A stretch of 64,000 bases of DNA from Bactericera cockerelli (GCA_024516035.1 CM044961.1:5475015-5539014), one strand, 5' to 3'. Positions 41,413 through 52,716 are shown, numbered from the stretch's first letter. Made by a program: numbers and translations. The notes: generated by a model not told the origin, from the sequence alone.

Positions 41413-41892
41413 GCAAGCCTTTACTTCTGTACAGGGTGTACCAGACCGCAAGCCTTTACTTCTGTACAGGGTGTACCAGACAGCAAGACTTTACTTCTGT
41501 ACAGGGTGTACCAGACCGCAAGACTTTACTTCTGTACAGGGTGTACCAGACAGCAAGACTCTACTTCTGTACAGGGTGTACCAGACAGCAAGACTTTACT
41601 TCTGTACAGGGTGTACCAGACAGCAAGACTTTACTTCTGTACAGGGTGTACCAGACAGCAAGACTTTACTTCTGTACAGGGTGTACCAGACCGCAAGACT
41701 TTACTTCTGTACAGGGTGTACCAGACAGCAAGACTCTACTTCTGTACAGGGTGTACCAGACAGCAAGACTTTACTTCTGTACAGGGTGTACCAGACAGCA
41801 AGACTTTACTTCTGTACAGGGTGTACCAGACAGCAAGGCTTTACTTCTGTACAGAGTGTACCAGACAGCAAGACTTTACTTCTGTACAGTGT
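41413..41892. repeat. 35-bp minisatellite, about 13.5 units
   Basis: The unit reads GACTTTACTTCTGTACAGGG then TGTACCAGACAGCAA, very homogeneous; the last two units decay. Thirty-five is not a multiple of three and the unit has no stop in any plus frame, so all three plus frames stay open with a 105-bp (35-aa) protein period. Each unit carries TACAGGGTGTACC, like the termini of the foldback elements. Confidence 0.96.
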
Positions 41893-41899
41893 TTATTTT

Positions 41900-42400
41900 C
41901 AAGACAATGTACAGATATAATCAATAACATAAGAAAATATAGATTATAGCAAAATGAAGTTATTGATGCAGTTAAAATAAACAAACAAAAGAATTTAAAG
42001 AGGCAAAAAATATGTAAATTTTTTTTAAAAAAATTCTTTTATATTTTTCTCAAATTCTGAACTTTTCAAGCGAACCATGCCGTTCTTTATTGTCACTCAG
42101 TACAACATAGTCTCCTAAGCCTTTGTCAGCAGATGGCAAGGTCAAGGTCAATCAGACTATCTATAGTCGATCAGCACAGTTTGATAAACTCTCCTTATAA
42201 ACTGAGTCCCCTTCGCTAGACGGCATTATCAAGATAGCTTTACGCCCCTTTCACGGCTGGGGGCTTATGCTACGTGCCTTAATGGGGCCAGAGGATAGGA
42301 AGTTTGCCTTAATGGGGGCTGAGGATAGGAAGTTTTAGAATGATATACAAAGTTTCTAGTATTACGAGTTTGTGTCCTGTTGGGGGGGATAGAGAGGGAT
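41900..42400. other. Unassigned sequence with a small duplication
   Basis: GCCTTAATGGGG, then AGAGGATAGGAAGTTT or TGAGGATAGGAAGTTT, is duplicated side by side near 42277-42336. No gene. Confidence 0.5.
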
Positions 42401-42404
42401 AATA

Positions 42405-43035
42405 TGGGGAGGGGGAGTTTATAGTGTGCTCTATTAGGGGGAGAGGAAGAGAGGGAGAAGGAGCGATAGGAAGGGAGAATATTAGATGTAGAGAGAGATA
42501 TCTATTAGAGGGAGAGAGAGAGATAGAAAGAAAAGGGGAGAGATTATAATGTACCCTGTACGAGAAAGAGAAAGAGAGAGAGAAAGGGGGGAGAGAGAGG
42601 AGAGAGAGAGAATCAGAGAGGGTAAAGAAACGGAAGAAGTTTATATTCTGCCCTATTAAGGGGAAAAATAGAGAGAGAGAGAAAATAAGAGAGGTTGTAT
42701 TGTGCCCCATTAAAGCTTTATAGAATAAAATACAAGTAATGATAAGGAAAAGTTTATATTGTATATAATCAGAGCGAATAAACAGATTATGGGGAGAGGG
42801 AGAACTGGAAATGTCAGAGAGAAAGAGAAAAGAAAAAGAGGGGAGAAGAGAAATAAAAAAGAAAGAGAGATAGATATGGGCAAGAAACCGAAAAGAAGAG
42901 ATAGAAATGGAGATTGAGGGAAAGAGATAGAGAAAAGTTGAGAGAGATAGGGGCATATTTTGATGAGAGATAAGGTAAAAAAACAGAAAAGAAGAGATAG
43001 AAATGATGAGTGAGACAAAAAGATAGAGAAATGTT
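42405..43035. repeat. Purine-rich degenerate DNA
   Basis: GAGAGA and GGGAGA phrases; a 100-bp motif with GTTTATATTGTG or GTTTATAGTGTG and CCCTATTAAGGGG or TCTATTAGGGGG recurs several times between 42415 and 42780. Confidence 0.8.
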
Positions 43036-43039
43036 GAGA

Positions 43040-44060
43040 GAGAGAGAGAGAGGGGCAAAAAAATAGAGAAGGAGAGAGAGATAGGGGAAAAAATAGAGAA
43101 GGAGAGAGAGATAGGGAAAAAAATAGAGAAGGAGAAGAGATAGGGGAAAAAAATAGAGAAGGAGAGAGATAGGGCAAAAAATATAGAAGGAGAGAGAGAT
43201 AGGGGCAAAAAATAGGGAAGGAGAAGATAGGAAAAAAATAGAGAAGGAGAGAGAGATAGGGGCAAAAAATATAGAAGGAGAGAGAGATAGGGGCAAAAAA
43301 TAGGAAGGAGAGAGAGATAGGGGAAAAAAAATAGAGAAGGAGAGAGAGATAGGGGCAAAAAATAGAGAAGGAGAGAGAGATAGGGGCAAAAAAATAGAGA
43401 AGGAGAGAGAGATAGGGGAAAAAAAATAGAGAAGGAGAGAGAGATAGGGGCAAAAAAATAGAGAAGAGAGAGAGATAGGGGAAAAAAATAGAGAAGGAGA
43501 GAGAGATAGGGGCAAAAAATAGAGAAGGAGAGAGAGATAGGGGCAAAAAATAGAGAAAGAGAGAGAGATAGGGGAAAAAAATAGAGAAGGAGAGAGAGAT
43601 AGGGGCAAAAAATAGAGAAGGAGAGAGAGATAGGGGCAAAAAATAGAGAAGGAGAGAGAGATAGGGGCAAAAAAATAGAGAAGGAGAGAGAGATAGGGGC
43701 AAAAAATAAGAAGGAGAGAGAGATAGGGGCAAAAAATAGAGAAGGAGAGAGAGATAGGGAAAAAAATAGAGAAGGAGAGAGAGATAGGGGCAAAAAATAT
43801 AGAAGGAGAGAGAGATAGGGGCAAAAAAATAGAGAAGGGAGAGAGATAGGCGAAAAAAATAGAGAAGGAGAGAGAGATAGGGGAAAAAAATGAGAAGGAG
43901 AGAGAGATAGGGGCAAAAAATAGAGGAGAGAAGATATGGGCAAAAAATATAGAAGGAGAGAGAGATAGGGGCAAAAAATAGAGGAAGAGATATGGGGGAA
44001 AAAAATAGAGAAGAGAGGAAAGATAATGGCAAAAAATAGGGAAAGGGAGAGAGAATAGGA
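43040..44060. repeat. 31-bp minisatellite, roughly 30 units
   Basis: The unit is GAGAAGGAGAGAGAGATAGG then GGCAAAAAATA, with A-run length varying between copies. That variation changes the phase and yields several long overlapping minus-strand frames (up to 584 codons) of Ser/Leu/Pro/Phe composition. These are treated as artefacts. Confidence 0.95.
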
Positions 44061-44064
44061 CAAA

Positions 44065-44965
44065 AATACAAAGAAGAATAGAAATGGAGAGTGAGAGAAA
44101 GTGATAGAGAGAGAGATAGGGAGGAGAACCTGGAAAGGGAGATCGAGGAAGAAAGAGATAGAGGAAAAATTAAAGAAAGAATAGAAGATAGGGAGGGGGG
44201 AGTATGAAAAAGAGAGATGGAAAGAGATACAGGCAAAAGAGAGATAGAGTGATAGTGAGAAATAATAAGAGGAAGGGCGAGAGAAATGAAGAGTGAGAGA
44301 TAATTAAAGAGAGAGAGAATGAGAAAGAAAGAGAAATATAGAAGGGGAGAAAAAGAATAATAGATATGGGGTGGGAGAATGGTTTTAATGGTGGGAAAGG
44401 AAGTATACTATGAAGCGTAAGGTAGGGCAGTTTTATCCAGTCAAGTCTGGATTATATTAGAAGTAGTAGGGGAGTACAAGGAGGAGAGAGAAAGATGGAG
44501 AGTGAGATAGAGGAAAGGGGAGAGAGATTGAGAGAGAGAAAGGGAAGGAGAGGGATTGAGAGAGATAAGAAGGCAGGTAGAGATAGAGAGATAAAGAGAG
44601 GAAGAGAAAAGAGAGATGAGGGAGGTTGAGAGAGAGAGAAGGAATGAGAGTGGAAGAAGGATAGAGAGAGGAAGAGAGGAAGAGAGGGAGAGACAGAGAA
44701 AGAGACAGAGATTTTTTTTATTTGATTTATTTTTATTTATATCAATTTTAAATTTACAAATATAACATTTTCTAAGCTAATACAAAAAACTTATGAGGAG
44801 GAAAGGAGAGAGATTGAGAGAAAGAGGGAGAGGGATAAAGAAAGCGAGAGGGAAGGAGAGAGAAAGAGGGAGAGAGAAACAGATAGGGAAGGAAAGAGAG
44901 TGAGAGAGAGGGAAAGAGGAGGGAAAAGTAGAGAGAAGGAGGGATAGAGAAAGATGTTAAGGGAG
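44065..44965. repeat. GA-rich block
   Basis: GA-type low complexity with short unique interruptions (44360-44470, 44705-44790). Confidence 0.85.
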
Positions 44966-44969
44966 AGAA

Positions 44970-45205
44970 AGTAAGGTAATTTATTGTGTTGGTGGTAGAA
45001 TTAGACGTCGTATCCTTTTCCAGATCATTGATCACATGATAAGGCAAATTGTTAGTAACTTTATATTGGCCCTGGTTCTGGACCCTAAACTCTGGGGTCC
45101 AATCAATTTCAGCACAAGATTTTATCTTTTGAAGGTGGATATACCCTGGTTATTTGTTCATTGATGTTATTTTGTAGAAATAAATACATGAAAACTTGAA
45201 AAAAA
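44970..45205. other. Unassigned sequence
   Basis: Short unique stretch between the GA block and the MITE; nothing recognised. Confidence 0.4.
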
Positions 45206-45207
45206 TA

Positions 45208-45356
45208 CAGTCAAACCTGGATATAAGAGAGACCTGGATGTTAGAGAAGAATATTCTGGTCTCTTGAGTTCTCTTATATCCAATTATCTTATATCCAAGT
45301 TTGTACTATATCCGGTTCTCTCACATCCAGGTTTCTCTTATATCCAGGTTTCACTG
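45208..45356. mobile_element. Pogo/Tigger-type MITE, 149 bp
   Basis: Starts CAGTCAAACCTGGATATAAG and ends with the inverted CTTATATCCAGGTTTCACTG, flanked by TA on both sides (45206-45207 and 45357-45358). CAGT...ACTG ends with TA duplication are typical of the pogo/Tigger lineage. Internally it repeats TCTCTTATATCC. Its termini differ from those of the pogo element at 13 kb. Confidence 0.85.
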
Positions 45357-45422
45357 TAATACACACTAGTATTGATCAACTCTCAACATCGCTTCGTTGA
45401 GCTGTTTTTATTAGAATATTTC

Positions 45423-45428
<6 letters not shown>

Positions 45429-45458
<30 letters not shown>

Positions 45459-45627
45459 AGGTTTTAACTTCGCTTTCAACTGCATGGTCATATTACGACG
45501 GCGGTGTTATCCTCCATTCGCATAAAATTCACAAACCTGCTATCCACATTAACCTCACCCAGCCTGGGTTGGGTCGGAATGTCAGCATCACGAAATCTTC
45601 ACCTCACTGGACGTTGCTTAACTTAAT
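45429..45627 (-). repeat. SINE-B copy, 5'-truncated
   Basis: The T run (tail) starts at 45425; then AACTTCGCTTTCAACTGC, TGGTCATATTACGACGGCG, CCTCACCCAGCCTGGGTTGG and the inner 5S part (CACTGGACGTTGCTTAAC). The last 36 bp coincide with the start of the duplicated block. Confidence 0.85.
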
Positions 45628-45839
45628 ATTTGTGTTTACCAGAGAAAAACTGAGAAACAATATTGGACAATAATTTTTAATGTCATATTTATGTGACTTC
45701 ATCGTCGAAAAAAATGAAGCTAGTTATGATAAAATTATGTATAAGTTTAGAAAGCAGGATGTAGCTTCATTATTGTTATGGAGTAACTATGTGACAAGCT
45801 TTGTTGGTTGTACTTTGCTCATTAAAAAATTGAAGTAAT

Positions 45840-45888
<49 letters not shown>

Positions 45889-46357
45889 TAGAAATAAAGA
45901 ACATGAAGCACACTAAATTGATAATGATAATAAAATAATAAATAAATAAAATATTACTATCAATTTATGTAAAAAAAAAGAGAAAGGCCCTTTTTAACTA
46001 CTCAAGTCGCAATACGGAGTCCCCTTATCTAAGTCTCAAATAAAAAGAGAAAAATTCATGCATTGTGTGGGATTCGAACCAACGCACCCCTACGCTACCT
46101 GGATTACAAGACTAGCGTCTTAACCACTCGACCTTCAATGCAATAAAAGAAGAAATTTTAGAAAATGGTAAGGGAGAGAAAGAGTTAGTAGGTAAATTAA
46201 TTGAGGGGCAGGGAGAGGGGTCAGAAAATAGAAAGAGAGAGATAAAGAGAAAAGTTTTCTGGTGAGATAAAAAAAAAAAAAACACAAAGCCAAGCAGATG
46301 TACACAAAACAAAATACAAGGTTCATAAAAAAAACTTCCCAACAAGATACTAGTAGC

Positions 46358-46606
46358 CAGGCGCGGTCGGTGCTAAGGAGCTGCGGAACTGCAGCACCCC
46401 CAGACAAAAAAGAGAGGATTTTCTCAAGTCCTAGCTCGTACAAAATGAAAAACATTTCTAGAATAAATAATGCATAATTATTATAATTGACACGGTAAAC
46501 AAACTCAATCTTTTTTGATACTGAAAAAGCGACTCTATAAATCCTATTTTAGTCCGGTTTAAGTGGCAGGCAGCACTCCCTAAACAGTTCCCACCGACCG
46601 CGCCTG
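46358..46606. mobile_element. Second copy of the 15-bp-TIR element
   Basis: CAGGCGCGGTCGGTG at the left and its exact complement at the right; here the two ends match perfectly, unlike in copy 1. It is 249 bp long. Confidence 0.5.
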
Positions 46607-46865
46607 CAAGGTTAATAAAAAAAACTTCCTAACAAGATACTAACAGCGTTTACAAGTTTTGGGCAGTTGAAACTTTGGGCAAAGTAAGAAGCAGTACAAA
46701 AAACCTTTCTAGAGGTCTAAGAAAATTACCTCTTGGCTCTAGTTGAAGTTCTGAAAAAAAGTTTGTTTCTAGAAATTACGACAAAAAAAAAGTATCGCCG
46801 TGCTTAATACGGGAAAAAATAAATAACTTTAGAGCGCACGATTAGCTTATTCTTATTATTATTAA

Positions 46866-46922
46866 AAAAGTTAAAGTTATTATATTTGTGTTAATCATTT
46901 TCGTGATAATATATTACAACTA
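46866..46922 (-). repeat. SINE-A, left part of a split copy
   Basis: TTATATTTGTGTTAATCATT, then CGTGATAATATATTACAACTA, at which point the LINE begins. The rest resumes at 51201. Confidence 0.85.
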
Positions 46923-47307
46923 GATTGCAGGACTCTGACATTACTGATTCGTATCGTACAAAAATTTGCTCTCTGTTTTTTATTTGTTTTTAGTGTTAAA
47001 TTACCGTTATTTTTTATTTTCTATGTATTAATTGACGTATTTTTGTTCGCTGGATCCGAATTTGTAATTAGATTTTTTGTGTGACGTTTTATAAAAAAGT
47101 TCTGTTTCGTGAATTGTTTTTTCTTTGTTAATACGCAAGCCTAGGTGAGGTACTAGATACATATTATCATATAGCTAATATCTATCTCTACCTACCTAAT
47201 ATTCAAACCTAACGGTCCCCTATAACTTTAAATCAATATTTGACCTTGAGATACTTGGATTATTTCATTCATTTGCTTTATCGGTTATCTTCTACCCACC
47301 GCCTACC

Positions 47308-48137
47308 ATGCCGTCTTCGGTCCCGAACCAGTTACCTGAGAATTCCAGTGCTTCTACTAGTGTACCTATTGACAAGTACATTAGTCAGTTAGAGAAACGT
47401 GTGACTGAACAGGAGCAACTGATAAGTCTGCTGAACAAGAGAATAGCCGAGCTGACGTCATCTGGGTCAAACCTGGGATCTGAGGCTGGGTGTTCTCGAG
47501 TTTGTGCGGAGGACCGCAGCGACTCAAATGGCAAGGATCGTGGTGTTTCCTTTGTTGGATCCCGGAAATCTGACGTCGTGACAACGGTTCCATACACAAA
47601 GTACCTTACTTTGTGTCTAGACTAAATCCTGATGTGTCCGCGGAAGCTTTGGCCAAGGATCTGATGTCTAATGTTCCTGACCTGTCTTCTGTCAAGTGTT
47701 CAAATATGAAGTCACGCCATTCATCCTACTCATCATTTCACTTGGTCATTCAGGCGGATCAATGTCACCTGGTCGCGTCTGGGGGGGCCTGGCCTGAAGG
47801 TTCCTTTGTGAAGATTTTTAGTGGTCGGTTGCTGCCTCAGTATGTTGTGGAGACATATGACAGCAGCGGCCCACCTCATAAATCATTCAGTAAGGGTCCG
47901 GCCAAGAAAACGGGTGACCAATCTGGGAAAGCTCCAATGAAGAAGCCATCTGTTACTAAGAGCGCTGTGAAGCATTCGGACTCGGCTGGACCTTCTTCCC
48001 TAAACACCTCTGGGAGCGGGTCCACGGATACTCAGGAGCCGGTAGCGGTTCTTGCGGCTAAGTTTGATGCCAGTAGTTCGGCTTCAAAAAACTCCGAGCG
48101 AAAAGTTCTTCCGCCTCGAAAAGCGAAGAACGTTTAA
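47308..48137 (+). pseudogene. LINE ORF1 (nucleic-acid chaperone), one frameshift
   Basis: The first frame (47308-47625) has a short coiled coil (ISQLEKRVTEQEQLISLLNK, near residues 29-48). The second (to 48137) continues with SRLNPDVSAEALAKDL and PEGSFVKIFSGRL, the C-terminal part of ORF1 proteins in this type of insect LINE. A one-base slip near 47605-47615 separates them. The 3' part ends with a Lys/Ser-rich tail. ORF1 proteins coat the RNA and help form the RNP. Confidence 0.78.
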
Positions 48138-48140
48138 CTT

Positions 48141-50889
48141 CACTGACATGCTATTATCATAACGCTGGCGCTGGCGGTATCAAATCCAAGTTGAATAATT
48201 TAAGACAAATTGTTAATGATTCTATTTATGATTTTATTTTTCTTGACGAAACTTGGTTAAATGATGATATATCTGAAAGTGAAGCTAAATTTCAAAACTA
48301 CGAGGTTTACCGTTGTGACAGAGATCTGTCACGGTGGGGTTTTGGCTCGGGTGGGGGAACGTTAATAGCAGTAAATATGTAGTAGGTTTAAATCCCATAG
48401 GATCACTGTTAGTCCGCCTTCTTTTCCTTATGAACATGTTTTTGTTTTTGTTCAGGTTGGTGCTACTAGCTTGCTATTGTGCTGCGTCTACCTTCCACCA
48501 TGTACCGTTCAGGAGGCCTATGTTGAGCACTGTACCGTTGTCGAGAATCTTTGCTGCAGATTTCCTGAGTCCAAGGTTATTGTTGTGGGTGATTACAATT
48601 TGAGAAATGCAATATGGAGTATCAATGAGGATTCGTCTATGGTTGTAGACTGTCCTCTCTCGTCATCAGCTGTTCATGTGTGTGAGTCGTTTAACAGTGT
48701 TTCACTCTACCAGGTTAATACTCTTCCTAATAACCATGGGGTCTTCCTTGATCTCTTGTTTACGAATGACGTTAGCGTAACTACAAGCCCCTGTGTAGAT
48801 CCATTACTGTCGGATAACTTTCACCATATTTCTTTCTCATTTGAAATCCCCGTTCCTCATGGGTGTGAGCTTCTTTCAAGAGATAGTACTGTCTATGATT
48901 ATGCCAAATGTGACTTGGTTGGTTTGAATCGATATTTAAAAAATGTTGATTGGTCTTTTCTTTCCCTGTATACTGATGTCCAAATTGTTACTAAAACTTT
49001 TTACGACATTCTCTGTTAACAGGCATATCATCAACCACACCACGGAAACGCGTGTTTCATTCAAGTTTTCCCGTTTGGTTTTCGAAAGAACTTAGACAGA
49101 CTATCTTCGAGAAGAAAAAAGCTCATGTGGTTTACAAAAAATCTGGACTGCAGTCAGACTTTATTTGTTTTTCAAGGTTACGTTCCCGATGTAATTATCT
49201 TAACAAACATTGTTATGATGATTACTTGAAAAAGTCTGACGAAAGTTTGAAATCCAACCCTCGGTCTTTTTGGAAGTTTGTAAATGTCACTCGGAAAATT
49301 GATGGATTTCCCAAAAATATGTATTTGAATGACGTAGCTAGTAGCAATGGTGACGAGTCTGCCAATTTATTCAGCACATCTTTCTCGACTGCGTATGTGT
49401 CTTCTAACCGTCCTATTCCAGTTTATCCTCTGCTGAATAGTATTGACTTTGATGTTTTTTCGTTGTTTTCTTTTGAGATTTTCAAAGCACTTTCGGCACT
49501 TACAGAGAAATATTCTTCTGGTCCAGACGGCGTTCCTCCTTATATTCTAAAGAAATGTGCATCTTCTTTGGCTACTCCTTTATCGTTCTTGTTCATTTTA
49601 TCTATGTTTTCAGGAGTATATCCAACCTTGTGGAAATCTAGTTATGTCTTTCCTATTCATAAAAGCGGGGATCGTTCCAATATATCGAATTACAGAGGTG
49701 TCTGCATACAATCTTCTATACCTAAAGTCCTTGATAAATTGGTTTCATCAAAACTGTCATTTGCCTGTAAGCAGTTTATATCTGATCATCAACATGGGTT
49801 TATGGCCAAGAGGTCGACAGTTACCAATCTTTTGTGTTTCCAGAATAACATTTTGAGTTCTCTTCAGTGTGGCAATGAGGTCCATGCCATCTATACTGAC
49901 GTTGCAAAGGCCTTTGACCGAGTAAATACCAAATATCTTATTGCCAAATTAAGATCCTATGGCATAGGCGAGACCTTTCTTCGTTGGTTGGACAGCTCCT
50001 TCACCGACCGTTCTCAAATTGTAAAAATTGGTGACAGTGTTTCAGGTTCAATTCTAGTGTCATCTGGAGTTGTTCAAGGTAGCCATTCCGGTCCGCTTTT
50101 GTTCAGTCTTTTCTTCAATGATCTCTCTAATGTCATTAAATATTCTTCTTTCCAAATGTTCGCAGATGATGTGAAGATTTACAAAGCTATAGCTAGCGAG
50201 GATGATTGCATTCTCTTGCAGAAGGATTTAACATCGTTTAGCCAATGGCTAAAACTCAATGGTTTGCAACTTACCTTGAGTAAGTGTGTTCATATGTCCT
50301 TCTCTAGATGCAGGGAGCCCAGTAGCTTTACATACTGTATTGATTCACAACCTCTCAAACATGTCGAACAAATCAAAGATCTGGTGTCAGTCTTGATCCG
50401 ACCTTATCGTTTTCTACCCATATCGCCAATCTCTCAATGCGATGCCATCGAATCCTCGGTTACATTTTTAGAACATCAAAAGGCTTGTCTTCTTCTTCAT
50501 TTAGACTTCTGTATTTCTCTCTGGTTCGATCCTTACTAGAATATGCCTGCGTTGTATGGTGTCCTTATTACAACGTGCATGAGCTGTTTTTAGACAGGGT
50601 TCAGAGAAGGTTCCTGTATTATCTTAATATCCGTTTTCCTAATCACCAGATCGATATTGAATGTCTCAAGGATCGCCGTCTTCAAGCTGATCTAAACTTC
50701 TTTCGCAAGCTGTTATCTGGCGAGGTGGACTGCAGTGATCTTTTGAGTGGGGTTTCGTTGGACTGCCATCGTAGACTTAGGCGTGCTCATACTTTTCACA
50801 TGAAAACATGCCCTACCAACTACACACACTTTTCTCCTCTAAACAGGATGATGCGTCTGGCAAATAATACTACTGAGTTTGACTTCTGA
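48141..50889 (+). pseudogene. LINE ORF2: endonuclease and reverse transcriptase, several frameshifts
   Basis: Domains in order, in changing frames. First an APE-type endonuclease start (FIFLDETWLNDD near 48235), then CCVYLPP and VIVVGDYNLRNAIWS (48470-48620) and SDNFHHISFSFEIP near 48810, where the catalytic SDH is altered to SDN-FHH. Reverse transcriptase follows at 49052-50539: EKYSSGPDGVPPYILKK, HKSGDRSNISNYRGVCI, DVAKAFDRV, GVVQGSHSGPLLF, FADDVKIYKA. The C-terminal part (50437-50889) includes LLEYACVVWCPYY. Slips lie near 48375, 48410, 49010 and 50384. The start overlaps the ORF1 stop. Confidence 0.85.
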
Positions 50890-51200
50890 CACGGTCTTAT
50901 AATTATAGGATTATAATATGTATTTATTTTTGTTTTGTTTTATTTTATTTATTTTTTTATTTTGACAGTTTTTTTTTTGACATGTTGTGGTTATTTCACA
51001 ATTTTCTATTTATTGTACTTTCTAGGTATATTTTATGAACTTTAGTTTACCCTTGTGATGTATTTGTGATTTATTATTAGTATTTTTGTAACCTTTATTT
51101 ATTTTTATCCTTTTATTATTAATATTATTTGTGTAAATAGAGCTCGGCTCGTTAATATATACCCGTTCTGCGGGCATTTATCATTTATCATTATCATTAT

Positions 51201-51306
51201 CAACTATGAACTTAAATTCGCTTTACTAAATTTACGCTGAAACCGGGACTTGAAGCACCGACCTTCAGGTCACAAATCCGCCGCGTTATGGGTCGAGCTA
51301 CTGAGC
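51201..51306 (-). repeat. SINE-A, right part of the split copy
   Basis: Resumes with CAACTATGAACTTAAATTCG, then CGCTGAAACCGGGACTTGAA and the tRNA-like head to GAGCTACTGAGCGGCG. A short piece of LINE tail in reverse (TTATTGCCTATGGCAATC) follows at 51310-51335. Confidence 0.88.
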
Positions 51307-51344
51307 GGCGTTATTGCCTATGGCAATCTCTTCCGCCCAACTCT

Positions 51345-51610
51345 TCGTGGTAAGGTACTCACTTGCCATGTGGAAGGTCCAGGGTTCAAATTCCAGAGCC
51401 GACAAAAATTCCCATTCAAAAATCGGTCTGTTGTCTGTAAGGGATACCTTCTGGTGCTCTCGTGTTGACCCAGCACCTAAATGGGAAGTATTGTGTCACT
51501 TCTCGCCCATCAGAGGGGAGGCATACTACGGGATGTGCAGGCTACAACACAGGCCACAAGCGTCTAACGTAGCTCCTGTTTCACACTACGAAATTCAAAA
51601 AGCTGTGAAA
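51345..51610 (+). repeat. SINE-C copy
   Basis: GTGGTAAGGTACTCACTTGC, box B AGGGTTCAAATTCC, then CTCGTGTTGACCCAGCACC and TCAGAGGGGAGGCATACTAC. The first bases of the head are missing. Confidence 0.88.
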
Positions 51611-51625
51611 CTTTTCAAAATTCAA

Positions 51626-51765
51626 AAGTGTGTGTGAGTGTATGTGTGGGGGTGTATGGTGTGATGTGTGTGTGTGGTGGGGTGTGTGTGGTGTGTGTGT
51701 GTGTGTACGGTTTGTGTGTGTATGGTGTGATGTGTGTGCGTTGTATGTGTTTGATGGGCTGGCGA
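51626..51765. repeat. GT microsatellite
   Basis: TGTGTG with GGTGTATGG and GATGTG interruptions. Confidence 0.9.
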
Positions 51766-51769
51766 AGCG

Positions 51770-52185
51770 GTGGGTGTAACCCGCTAGTGTTCATATAAAA
51801 AAAGGGAAAAAATGCCTGTCCATAATTTTTCAACGAAAAATATTATGTTGGATGAACGAACGGACAAAATATTTTGATGATTCAATGCACGAACACTTTG
51901 TATGTAATTTTCAGAATTCTGATTCAGCATTTTCGGAAAGCACGCTACTTTACATGCGGACGAAAATGAAACCTAGCTTCGTAAAATAATTATATGGTCT
52001 ACTGTCGAAATATAATTTACTATGGTCAGAAAATAGATGTGATGTAATAATGTATATTTATTTTAGTTTTTTTTTTTACAATTTTTGTGGCTCTCTTCCA
52101 AAGCAGTACTTTTAAGGATGAGGCTGTTTTATGATTGTAATTTTACCTTTAGTCATGCAGGGTCATGTATTTCATTTTCTTATAT
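51770..52185. other. Unassigned sequence
   Basis: No gene or repeat family recognised. Confidence 0.4.
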
Positions 52186-52187
52186 CT

Positions 52188-52262
52188 TTGCCGTTGCGGG
52201 TTCGAATCCCGGCCGGAGCGGAAAATTCTGACGAAGTTTTTCCGTTTCCGAAATGGTATGGG
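52188..52262 (+). repeat. SINE-H (tRNA-like), 3' half of head
   Basis: GCCGTTGCGGGTTCGAATCC, CGGCCGGAGCGGAAAATTCT and GTTTTTCCGTTTCCGAAATG; a reverse copy is at 57110-57190. Confidence 0.6.
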
Positions 52263-52275
52263 TTAAAGCTAAAGT

Positions 52276-52331
52276 GCTTGAACTACCGACCTTCAGTTTA
52301 CAAGTCCGGCGCCTTATTGATCAAACTGCTT
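52276..52331 (-). repeat. SINE-A, head fragment
   Basis: TTGAACTACCGACCTTCAG, TTACAAGTCCGGCGCCTTAT, TGATCAAACTGCT. Body not present. Confidence 0.75.
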
Positions 52332-52394
52332 ATTAGTGTTAAGTTTATTAGTTTAATTTTTTTGATAGTTAGGGTAAATTTGTATTTAGATAGC

Positions 52395-52590
52395 ATAGGG
52401 TCCGGCCGTACCCTAGAGGTGGAAGAAGAAATCGAGGGCGTCCAGCAACCAGATGGCAAGACTCAATAAAGAAGACATAAGGAACACTATGGACGCATGC
52501 TGCTCAAATTAGAATACAATGGAAGAGCCTTTTGCTCCGGATGGGGATTCATCAGGCTAATGATGATGATGATGAATGATAATGATGAGG
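52395..52590 (+). pseudogene. 3' end of a non-LTR ORF2 with (ATG)n tail
   Basis: The frame reads GRRNRGRPATRWQDSIKK, a stop, then WTHAAQIRIQWKSL, matching the C-terminal GRPxTRWxDDI...WxxxAxDRxxW pattern of insect RTE-like reverse transcriptase elements. A frameshift separates the halves. The tail is GATGATGATGATGAATGATA. Confidence 0.65.
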
Positions 52591-52716
52591 CTCCACCCGT
52601 ATATTGATTTATAAATAAATAAATAAAAACTGACCGACTGCTTTTTTTTGTTAGGTTTAGAGAAGAAGAGAATTAATCAACAAGGATCAGTCTGTGCAGT
52701 GAGTTTTTTTTGGGTT

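Larger units (their letters stand above)
45592..46922. repeat. 1.3-kb duplicated block, copy 2
   Basis: Matches 1-1350 in the same orientation. Differences include a longer GA run (45841-45890), small indels near 46385-46480, and a break at 46923 where a non-LTR element has entered the SINE-A that copy 1 carries uninterrupted. SINE-D head is at 46045-46136. Confidence 0.88.
46923..51200 (+). mobile_element. Near full-length non-LTR retrotransposon, 4.3 kb
   Basis: The element sits between two copies of CAACTA (46917-46922 and 51201-51206), a 6-bp target duplication, and splits a SINE-A. It has a 5' UTR of about 385 bp, ORF1, ORF2 with endonuclease and reverse transcriptase, and a 3' UTR ending in a (TTATCA/TCATTA)n tail at 51176-51200. 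Both ORFs are broken, so it is inactive. The RT pattern (AKAFDRV, GVVQGSHSGPLLF, FADDVKIY) fits the I/Jockey/Loa assemblage; the clade is not settled. Confidence 0.9.

Noticed and set aside
41413..41892. Regularly spaced repeats suggesting a CRISPR array
   Set aside because: Units are contiguous with no variable spacers, and the window is eukaryotic.
41336..41949. Plus-strand frames of 194, 163 and 147 codons
   Set aside because: All come from the 35-bp repeat, which has no stop in any plus frame.
42309..44236. Minus-strand open frames of 584, 508 and 386 codons rich in Ser, Leu, Pro and Phe
   Set aside because: They are translations of a 31-bp purine-rich minisatellite; several frames are open at once and composition is purely low complexity.
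1..46922. The two 1.3-kb blocks read as LTRs of a giant retroelement
   Set aside because: They contain SINE and MITE insertions shared by descent, lack TG...CA ends and a primer-binding site, and the 44 kb between holds no gag-pol.
47381..47599. Antisense frames opposite LINE ORF1
   Set aside because: Shadows of the coiled-coil ORF1 frame.
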